DNA of 13,043 nucleotides from Solobacterium sp. (GTDB lineage: Bacteria; Bacillota_I; Bacilli_A; Erysipelotrichales; Erysipelotrichaceae): positions 1 to 13,043 of the forward strand of contig JABZMB010000037.1 in NCBI GenBank assembly GCA_015256455.1, in the 5' to 3' direction. Made by a program: the position numbers and the translations under genes. This document shows, one piece after another, positions 7,570-13,043 of the stretch (position 1 is the stretch's first letter; every line of letters starts with the position of its first letter). The notes beneath the pieces are model-generated. The model searched no databases. It was not told the DNA's origin and was given only the letters and a program-made list of their open reading frames with translations.

Positions 7570-8232
7570 TTATCTTATCACTTTCCACTCAACTGTTTCT
7601 TCTTGTAGCCAGTCGAGCCACTCTTTCATACCCTCTTTGGTTTTAGCACTGAGAGGGAAAATCTTAATCTTTGGGTTCAAACGCTTTACACGTTTGATAC
7701 ATGTTTCTAAATCAAAATCAAAATATGGTAATGCATCAATCTTACTGATGACTAGGACATCACTCTTTTCAAACATCAATGGATATTTGAGAGGTTTGTC
7801 ATCACCTTCTGTCACACTTAGAATCATGACATTATACATAGCACCAGTATCATATTCCGCAGGACAAATTAGATTCCCTACATTCTCTAAGAATGCTAGG
7901 TCAATGTCATGTCCTTTCATCGCATCAATACCTGTCTTTGTCATCCCTGCATCCATATGACACATTCCATCTGTATGTACCTGTACTGCAACAGCACCTA
8001 ACTGTTCAATTCTTTCCGCATCAACTGCAGATTCAATATCTGCTTCAAGAACCGCTATCTTAAATTTTTCTAACATTTGGATTGTAGAACTTAATAAAGT
8101 GGTCTTACCAGAGCCAGGGGAACTCATTAGGTTGATGAGTAGCGTTCCTTGAAATTTCATTTGCATACGTAATGCATTTGCATCCTTTTCATTTGATGCA
8201 GTAATACTTTTATGGAGTTCTATGATTTTCAT
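7570..8232 (-). CDS. hypB: HypB-type nickel-insertion GTPase, copy 1
   Basis: This is a 220-residue SIMIBI-class GTPase of the HypB family. Walker A SSPGSGKT is at 37-44, EADIE at 63-67, the metal-site Cys-His pair at C91-H92, ENVGNLICPA with the third metal ligand C123 at 116-125, and TEGDDKPLKYP at 141-151. The guanine-specificity motif is SKID (163-166) rather than NKxD; from memory a similar SKxD occurs in Helicobacter HypB, so it may still work. It lacks both the N-terminal CxxCxC motif of E. coli HypB and any histidine-rich nickel store. Its ATG overlaps the stop of the upstream hypB-like gene as ATGA. GGAGG at 8241-8245 is eight bases upstream. It probably supplies GTP-gated nickel to HypA. 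Confidence 0.92.
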   Translation of the reverse strand: MKIIELHKSITASNEKDANALRMQMKFQGTLLINLMSSPGSGKTTLLSSTIQMLEKFKIAVLEADIESAVDAERIEQLGAVAVQVHTDGMCHMDAGMTKTGIDAMKGHDIDLAFLENVGNLICPAEYDTGAMYNVMILSVTEGDDKPLKYPLMFEKSDVLVISKIDALPYFDFDLETCIKRVKRLNPKIKIFPLSAKTKEGMKEWLDWLQEETVEWKVIR

Positions 8233-8897
8233 TCAGCATTCCTCCATGCTTCGATACGTTTGCGTATCGCATTCATCATTTCACCAAATCCTTCACCAGT
8301 CTTTGCACTGATTGGATAGAATTCCATATTTGGATTTAGCTTACGTACATGGTCCTTACAGCGTTCCTCATCAAAATCAAAGATTGCCTTTGTATCAATT
8401 TTATTAAAGAGTAAGATATCCCCCACCTGAAACATGAGTGGATATTTCAGTGGCTTATCATCACCCTCAGGAATACTTAGAATGACTAATTTTAAATTCG
8501 CACCAGTATCAAACTCAGCTGGACATACCAAGTTACCAATGTTCTCTAAAATCACGACATCTAAGTCTTCAATGTTTAGTCTTTCCATTCCACGGGCAGT
8601 CATATCTGCTGTCATATGACAACTACCACCTGTGTGTAGCTGGATGACTTTTACTCCTAATTTAGAAATTGTCTTTGCGTCCACATCGGAATCAACGTCC
8701 GCTTCCATCACGCCTACGCGGTAATCCTTCTTCAACTCCTCTATCATTCTGACAAGTGTTGTTGTCTTACCTGCACCTGGCGAAGCCATCAAATTGATTA
8801 GATATACATGATGATCTTTTAATGTATTACGTACTTTTTGGGCTTCCAAGGTGTTATCTGCACTCAACCGTTCTTTGGTCTCGAAAATTTCGTACAT
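8229..8897 (-). CDS. hypB: HypB-type nickel-insertion GTPase, copy 2 (first gene of operon)
   Basis: This is a second HypB family GTPase, 222 residues from the chosen start. Walker A SPGAGKT is at 39-45, EADVDSDVDA near 75-84, Cys-His at C93-H94, ENIGNLVCPA with C125 at 118-127, and a standard NKID at 165-168. It has no histidine-rich N terminus. It resembles copy 1 along its whole length but differs in many positions, so the pair is not a recent duplication. An ATG at 8927 would add ten residues but has no ribosome binding site and falls on the candidate -10. ATG 8897 has AAGGAG at 8903-8908, five bases upstream, and is preferred. It leads the operon and overlaps the next gene by four bases. 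The two copies could form a heterodimer or serve different clients; this is inference. Confidence 0.9.
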   Translation of the reverse strand: MYEIFETKERLSADNTLEAQKVRNTLKDHHVYLINLMASPGAGKTTTLVRMIEELKKDYRVGVMEADVDSDVDAKTISKLGVKVIQLHTGGSCHMTADMTARGMERLNIEDLDVVILENIGNLVCPAEFDTGANLKLVILSIPEGDDKPLKYPLMFQVGDILLFNKIDTKAIFDFDEERCKDHVRKLNPNMEFYPISAKTGEGFGEMMNAIRKRIEAWRNAE

Positions 8898-8925
8898 ATT
8901 TACTCCTTGTTGTTTATTTTTATAC

Positions 8926-8954
8926 ATTTTAATATTTAATTAGTTTTTTCACAA
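8926..8954 (-). promoter_or_regulatory. Candidate promoter of the hyp operon
   Basis: On the minus strand TTGTGA (8954-8949) and TAAAAT (8931-8926) are separated by exactly 17 bases. This would start transcription about 20 bases before the preferred hypB ATG and leave the strong AAGGAG site in the leader. No nickel-responsive operator or riboswitch was recognised. Confidence 0.45.
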
Positions 8955-8988
8955 GATAACATAGTACTACAAAATCCCTTGAAAGTAT

Positions 8989-9018
8989 AAAAAAGAATGC
9001 CACTTTTTGACATTCTTT
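8989..9018 (-). terminator. Second (downstream) terminator of the copper operon
   Basis: On the minus strand AAAGAATG (9018-9011) pairs with CATTCTTT (8999-8992). The stem can extend three more pairs inward, and it runs into six Ts. It lies about 30 bases beyond a stronger hairpin, giving tandem terminators ahead of the hyp promoter. Confidence 0.65.
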
Positions 9019-9047
9019 CTTGTATGCATGGTTTGATAAAACTAACC

Positions 9048-9081
9048 AAAAAAAAGATATCGATGAATATCATCGATATCT
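9048..9081 (-). terminator. Rho-independent terminator of csoR-copA
   Basis: On the minus strand a perfect stem AGATATCGATG/CATCGATATCT (9081-9071 with 9065-9055) encloses a five-base loop. It is followed at once by a run of about eight Ts. It begins six bases after the copA stop codon. Confidence 0.9.
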
Positions 9082-9086
9082 AGTTG

Positions 9087-9296
9087 TTACTCAATTCCTG
9101 TAACTGTATAATCTTCTGCTTCAACAGCTTTACGTAACTCTTCATTAGATACTTCTTTATTTAATGTTACGACAGCCTGCTTACTAACATGTGATACTTC
9201 AGCAGATGATACACCATCAATCTTTTCTAGTGCATTCTTTACAGCCTTTTCACAATGACCACACACCATACCTTCAATCATAATCTTCTTTTCCAT
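9087..9296 (-). other. Possible internal start inside copA giving a 69-residue CopZ-like protein
   Basis: Within the copA 3' end an in-frame ATG (9296-9294) begins MEKKIMIEGM and is preceded by AAGAGGA (9310-9304) at a seven-base gap, a good ribosome binding site. Translation from it would give a complete 69-residue HMA domain with the copper-binding CxxC at C12/C15, the size of free CopZ chaperones. This may be a gene fusion that still makes a separate chaperone. The Lys/Glu-rich linker that encodes the site could also be chance. Confidence 0.4.
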
Positions 9297-11615
9297 TTGT
9301 TTTTCCTCTTTTCTTTCTATATGTTTTTCTCTTTGAATATATTTTTCTTCAATATCTTTATCAATCTTAAATAAATTTAATCTTAAAGCATTCATGCATA
9401 CTGTAACACTTGATAGAGCCATCGCTGCTGCACCGAACATTGGATTCATCGATAAGCCAAATAAACCAGCTGCTAATGGAATACAAATCAAGTTATAGAA
9501 GAATGCCCAGAATAGATTCTCTTTGACATTACGTAGTGTTGCTCGACTCAGTCTAACGGCTCTAACAACATCGGTTAATGTAGAGTTAGACAATACGATA
9601 TCTGCAGAATCAATTGCGACATCTGTACCTGCACCAATTGCGATACCGATATCTGCTTTTGTAAGTGCTGGTGCATCATTAATACCATCACCAACCATCG
9701 CAACTTTACCTTGTTTCTGCAGTTCTGTGATAACTGCTTCTTTTCCATCTGGTTTTACACCAGCCACAACGCGGTCAACACCTGCAACCTTGGCAATCGC
9801 ATTAGCAGTACGCTCATTATCACCCGTTAACATCACTACCTGCATACCTAACTTCTTTAATTTTGTGATTGCGTTATATGAATCTTCTTTGATTGTATCT
9901 GCAGCGGTAATCATACCAATCAGTTTTCCATCTTGCGCAAAGAACAATGGTGTCTTACCTTCATTTGCATATTCATCTGCTTTCGCTTGAATATCTAATG
10001 ATATATCTGCGATTGTACGTATATAACTCATTGATCCTGCTTGCATCAGATGATTATTGAGTGTTGCTTCGATACCACTACCAACAACATTCTTAAACTG
10101 TTCTGTTGGTAGTGCTTGAATATTTTCTTGTTGTGCTTTCGCAATGATTGCTTTGGCAAATGGATGCTCGGATTTCTGTTCAACAGAATATGCGATTTGC
10201 AGTAACTCAATCTTACTTATATCTCCAATTGGATAGATATCTTTTACTGTTGGTTGTCCAGTTGTAATTGTTCCTGTCTTATCTAGAGCGATGATATTCA
10301 TCTTGCCCATTTCTTCTAAAGCTTCAGAAGTCTTAAATAAGATACCATGTTGGAATCCTAAACCGTTTCCAACCATAATCGCCACTGGCGTCGCAAGTCC
10401 TAATGCACATGGACAGGAAATAACTAATACAGAGATTGCACGTTCAAGTGCATATACAAAGCTAGCTCCTGCAAGTAACCAACCAATCATTACAATAATG
10501 GAAATCACAATGACCGCAGGCACGAACACTCCAGAGATTTTATCAGCTATCTTAGCGATTGGAGCCTTTGTGGCAGCCGCATCACTTACCATCTGAATAA
10601 TCTTAGAGAGTGTAGTATCTTTTCCAACATGCGTGGCCTTCGCTTGCAAATATCCAGAAATATTTAATGTACCTGCACTAATCGTATCATTGACACTCTT
10701 ATCCACTGGTACTGACTCCCCTGTCAAAGCAGATTCATTGATAGAACTATCACCTGAGACAATCACACCATCTACCGGAATACTTTCACCAGGTTTTACA
10801 ACGAAGATATCGTCTAACTTCACTTCATCGATATTAACGATTGTTTCAACACCATCTCGAATGACCGTTGCCTTCTTAGGTGCTAACTTCATTAAGCTCT
10901 TTAATGCGTCTGTTGTCTTACCCTTCGACATAGCTTCTAGCATCTTACCAATTGTGATAAATACCAGTATCATAGCGGCAGATTCAAAATACAACTGATT
11001 ATGATAGAGTGGCATCAATTCCATGTTCGCTACACCATCTGTAATCTGTACTGTCATCAAATACAATACATAGACTGACCATGCAAAAGATACAGAAGAA
11101 CCTAATGCGACTAATGTATCCATGTTTGGAGAACCATGCATGAATGACTTAAATCCACTGATAAAGAACTTCTTATTAATAACCATCAAAATTAATGTCA
11201 GAAACATTTGTGTTAAACCTAAACCAATATGATTGTGATTTAGGAATGCTGGTAATGGCAAACCTAACATGCCATAACCCATCGTGATATACATTAGGAT
11301 CACTAAGTAACCCAGTGAATACCATAGACGCTTCTTTAATTTTGGTGTCTCATGATCCTGTAAAGCTTCCTCTTCTGCAGAAACACTGGCTATATCTGCT
11401 TTTTCGGTAGTAGTCTCTGACTGTAATTTTGCACTGTAACCTGCATTCTCGACAGCTTTTATAACCGCATTTGGGTCTGCGTTACCTTCAACTCCCATTG
11501 AATTTGTTAGTAGACTGACTGCACAGGATTGTACACCATCTACCTTGGATACTGCCTTTTCAACTCTTGCTTGGCAGGATGCACAAGTCATACCTTCTAC
11601 AATATATTTTTCCAT
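9087..11615 (-). CDS. copA: Cu(I)-exporting P1B-type ATPase with N- and C-terminal HMA domains
   Basis: This 842-residue copper pump has an N-terminal heavy-metal-associated domain (GMTCASC, C11/C14), a variable linker, eight expected membrane helices, the actuator TGE at 298-300, CPC at 401-403, the phosphorylation motif DKTGT at 445-449, the nucleotide-binding HP at 484-485 and GDGIND at 642-647. The Cu(I)-type signature is complete: CPC, YN at 707-708 and MxxSS at 732-736. ATP hydrolysis would drive Cu(I) out of the cytoplasm. Unusually, the last membrane helix is followed by a Lys/Glu-rich linker and a second HMA domain (GMVCGHC, C785/C788), a CopZ-like chaperone fused at the C terminus. 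The gene starts 16 bases after csoR, with a GAGG site four bases before the ATG, and shares the csoR promoter. Confidence 0.95.
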   Translation of the reverse strand: MEKYIVEGMTCASCQARVEKAVSKVDGVQSCAVSLLTNSMGVEGNADPNAVIKAVENAGYSAKLQSETTTEKADIASVSAEEEALQDHETPKLKKRLWYSLGYLVILMYITMGYGMLGLPLPAFLNHNHIGLGLTQMFLTLILMVINKKFFISGFKSFMHGSPNMDTLVALGSSVSFAWSVYVLYLMTVQITDGVANMELMPLYHNQLYFESAAMILVFITIGKMLEAMSKGKTTDALKSLMKLAPKKATVIRDGVETIVNIDEVKLDDIFVVKPGESIPVDGVIVSGDSSINESALTGESVPVDKSVNDTISAGTLNISGYLQAKATHVGKDTTLSKIIQMVSDAAATKAPIAKIADKISGVFVPAVIVISIIVMIGWLLAGASFVYALERAISVLVISCPCALGLATPVAIMVGNGLGFQHGILFKTSEALEEMGKMNIIALDKTGTITTGQPTVKDIYPIGDISKIELLQIAYSVEQKSEHPFAKAIIAKAQQENIQALPTEQFKNVVGSGIEATLNNHLMQAGSMSYIRTIADISLDIQAKADEYANEGKTPLFFAQDGKLIGMITAADTIKEDSYNAITKLKKLGMQVVMLTGDNERTANAIAKVAGVDRVVAGVKPDGKEAVITELQKQGKVAMVGDGINDAPALTKADIGIAIGAGTDVAIDSADIVLSNSTLTDVVRAVRLSRATLRNVKENLFWAFFYNLICIPLAAGLFGLSMNPMFGAAAMALSSVTVCMNALRLNLFKIDKDIEEKYIQREKHIERKEEKQMEKKIMIEGMVCGHCEKAVKNALEKIDGVSSAEVSHVSKQAVVTLNKEVSNEELRKAVEAEDYTVTGIE

Positions 11616-11631
11616 AAAACCTCATTTCTAA

Positions 11632-11925
11632 TTACTTCATTAACTTTTGAAGTACTGTTACGAGTTCATCTATCGACTCATCTTTTCCTTGTCGTATATC
11701 TGTTGCGACGCAACCACGAATGTGACATGCCAATAATTCTTTATTAAAACTATTTAATGCGCTTGTAACAGCGGATACCTGAACCAAGATATCCGGACAG
11801 TATAAATCATCTTCAACCATCTTCTGTATTCCGCGTACCTGACCTTCAATACGCTTTAATCTAGTCACAAGTTTCTTCTGCTCATCTGCAGTTCTTTTTT
11901 TATGTTTCACTTCACATTGATGCAT
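11632..11925 (-). CDS. csoR: Copper-sensing transcriptional repressor CsoR
   Basis: This is a 97-residue all-helical CsoR/RcnR family (DUF156) regulator. The family motif RLKRIEGQVRGI lies near residues 22-33. The Cu(I) ligands form the canonical C-H-C set: C43, H68 and C72 (in CHIRGC). This marks it as a copper sensor rather than a nickel (RcnR) or formaldehyde (FrmR) sensor. Apo-CsoR tetramers bind the operator and Cu(I) binding releases them. ATG 11925 is chosen because GGAGGT (11931-11936) lies five bases upstream; an in-frame ATG at 11964 would lie inside the promoter/operator. It is the first gene of an operon with copA and should repress both. The extra N-terminal His and Cys residues (MHQCEVKH) are not part of the known fingerprint. 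Confidence 0.93.
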   Translation of the reverse strand: MHQCEVKHKKRTADEQKKLVTRLKRIEGQVRGIQKMVEDDLYCPDILVQVSAVTSALNSFNKELLACHIRGCVATDIRQGKDESIDELVTVLQKLMK

Positions 11926-11949
11926 CTCACACCTCCGTTGTATACATCT

Positions 11950-11978
11950 GTTATATACCCCCACAGGGTATATGTCAA
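11950..11978 (-). promoter_or_regulatory. Promoter of csoR-copA
   Basis: On the minus strand there is a perfect -35, TTGACA (11978-11973), a 17-base spacer and the -10 TATAAC (11955-11950). Transcription would begin near 11943, giving a short leader that contains the csoR ribosome binding site. This is the best promoter in the window. Confidence 0.85.
11953..11973. promoter_or_regulatory. CsoR operator
   Basis: A perfect inverted repeat ATATACCC (11953-11960), spacer CCACA and GGGTATAT (11966-11973) fills the spacer between -35 and -10. CsoR operators are known as GC-centred TACCC...GGGTA-like palindromes. The position would block RNA polymerase directly, and the site is next to the gene for its likely ligand. 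Confidence 0.82.
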
Positions 11979-11991
11979 CTAATATTATCTA

Positions 11992-12020
11992 AAGAAAAAA
12001 ACGTAGATTTATCTACGTTT
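11992..12020 (-). terminator. Rho-independent terminator of the epimerase-family gene
   Basis: On the minus strand AAACGTAGA (12020-12012) pairs perfectly with TCTACGTTT (12007-11999) around a four-base loop and continues into a T run. The 5' arm starts inside the stop codon of the gene it ends. Confidence 0.85.
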
Positions 12021-13038
12021 AAAATTTCGCATTGAATCTTCCCATATAGGCATGGTAATCATTAATCACTTGATCACACCACACATCAAACTCAGGATCT
12101 TCAATTCTAGATTCACTATGTTCCCAGATGTATTGTGTATAAAGTTCAATTCCCTTCTCTAAATTGATAAGACATTTAAAATCAGGAATTAATGTATCTC
12201 TTACGATATCTGTATATAGATTAGAGAATTGCTTATCCCCAGCAATCTGTTCTGAAAGAGGATACTTTGTGCTCATCGCAAGTGTTTCAGATGCGATATG
12301 TACTTTCTGTACCTTACGATTTAAAGCCTTTCCTAATGAATCATAAATCATATCCCAGGTTACGATCTCCGGATTAACGAGGTTAATCGAACGATTGATT
12401 GCATTCATATTTCCAATCAACTGAATAAAGTTATACGCAAAGTCATAGCTATGCATCATATGCCAGATGGATTGCCCATCTCCATGGATTATGACTGGTT
12501 TATCACTCAGAATTCTCGATACGACACTCCAACAATTCTTACCCTTTACACTTAACGGGAAACGGTCAAAGCCATATGTCTGTGAAGGTCTAACAATAGT
12601 GATTGGAAAGCCCTTCTTGGCAGCTTGATTGAATACATCCTCACACGCCGCCTTATCTCTTCCATACTTCGATAAACGATTCTTCTGTACAGAATCTTCA
12701 TTAAGAATAAAGTTATTTTCATGGTTGAATACAACGACAGTGGAGATAAAGATATATTGTCTTGTATGATTTTGGAAAAGATACACACGATCTCTTGCTT
12801 GGTCTGGTGTATAGACCACAAAGTCAATAACCGCATCAAACACAGTAGTACCGATAATCTTCTGCATCGCAGTTGTATCATTGGCATCACAGATAATATG
12901 GTTTGCCATCACAGGTAATGGACGATGTCCACGATTGATAACATACAGTTCTGTATCACGACTCTTCGCTAGCATTCCTAGTACAGCTGAAGAAATGACA
13001 CCAGTACCTCCGATAATTAAAATCTTGCGTCCGCTCAT
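12019..13038 (-). CDS. NAD(P)-dependent epimerase/dehydratase family protein (extended SDR)
   Basis: This is a 339-residue Rossmann-fold protein of the extended short-chain dehydrogenase type. The nucleotide motif at residues 10-16 is GGTGVIS, where the usual last Gly of GxxGxxG is Ser. NRG at 35-37 follows beta strand 2, where an Arg often favours NADP(H). IFISTVVVF at 96-104 gives the catalytic Ser/Thr strand, YGRDK gives the Tyr125-xxx-Lys129 pair, and VRPSQTYG is at 149-156. Family members act on nucleotide sugars or similar substrates; the substrate here is unknown, and no sugar-pathway neighbour is visible. The ATG at 13038 is five bases from the window edge, so its ribosome binding site is outside and the start is likely but not proven. 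It is transcribed toward the copper operon but is separated from it by a terminator. Confidence 0.85.
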   Translation of the reverse strand: MSGRKILIIGGTGVISSAVLGMLAKSRDTELYVINRGHRPLPVMANHIICDANDTTAMQKIIGTTVFDAVIDFVVYTPDQARDRVYLFQNHTRQYIFISTVVVFNHENNFILNEDSVQKNRLSKYGRDKAACEDVFNQAAKKGFPITIVRPSQTYGFDRFPLSVKGKNCWSVVSRILSDKPVIIHGDGQSIWHMMHSYDFAYNFIQLIGNMNAINRSINLVNPEIVTWDMIYDSLGKALNRKVQKVHIASETLAMSTKYPLSEQIAGDKQFSNLYTDIVRDTLIPDFKCLINLEKGIELYTQYIWEHSESRIEDPEFDVWCDQVINDYHAYMGRFNAKF

Positions 13039-13043
13039 CCTTA

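Noticed and set aside
7568..7588. GTG start for the large oxidoreductase
   Set aside because: Possible, but the ATG at 7567 two bases after the hypB stop is the better codon and matches the spacing seen before hypA; neither has a strong ribosome binding site.
8898..8927. Upstream ATG for the first hypB-type gene
   Set aside because: No ribosome binding site and it overlaps the candidate -10; AAGGAG points to 8897.
8898..9047. A nickel/cobalt riboswitch upstream of the hyp operon
   Set aside because: The leader after the candidate promoter is only about 20 bases, and the hairpins here are terminators of the copper operon.
9523..9990. A 155-codon plus-strand reading frame
   Set aside because: Antisense to the conserved catalytic region of copA; no ribosome binding site and no domain.
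11926..11964. Upstream ATG for csoR
   Set aside because: It lies within the CsoR operator and promoter, upstream of the expected transcript start; GGAGGT points to 11925.

Overview
This 13-kb window looks like the chromosome of an anaerobic, low-to-moderate-GC Firmicute, possibly of the Erysipelotrichia or Clostridia type. The evidence is AT-rich intergenic DNA, strong GGAGG-type ribosome binding sites, U-tract hairpin terminators, a ferredoxin-rich flavoenzyme and nickel-maturation proteins. The taxon is inferred from gene content and style; no taxonomic marker gene is complete here.

Layout. (1) Bases 1-51 are the 3' part of tRNA-Lys(CUU), followed by its terminator. (2) 362-2818 (+) is a tightly coupled three-gene ABC-2 exporter (ATPase and two permeases). 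It is clearly more AT-rich than the rest of the window and looks like an accessory cassette. (3) 2819-2979 is a nested, partly palindromic spacer with U-tract-forming ends, separating the exporter from a convergent MATE efflux gene (2980-4344, -). (4) 4422-8897 (-) is a four-gene operon: a HypB-type GTPase, a second HypB-type GTPase, a roughly 930-residue iron-sulfur/FAD/NAD(P) oxidoreductase, and HypA. Genes overlap by 4 bases or are 2 bases apart. The operon has its own candidate promoter and ends in a hairpin terminator. No hypC, hypD, hypE, hypF or nickel enzyme is in the window. (5) 9087-11925 (-) is a copper-homeostasis operon: CsoR repressor, then a CopA-type Cu(I) P-type ATPase. A clear CsoR-type palindrome sits between the -35 and -10 of its promoter. 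The ATPase carries an extra C-terminal copper-chaperone domain that has its own in-frame ribosome binding site and ATG. (6) 12019-13038 (-) is an extended short-chain dehydrogenase/epimerase family protein with a terminator over its stop codon.

How it works together. The copper operon is self-contained: Cu(I) should release CsoR and derepress both genes. The hyp operon suggests nickel delivery linked to a large electron-transfer flavoenzyme; the client nickel protein, if any, lies elsewhere. The ABC and MATE genes are independent efflux units. The points most worth following up are the possible CopZ-like product made from inside copA, and the compact hypB-hypB-flavoenzyme-hypA operon.
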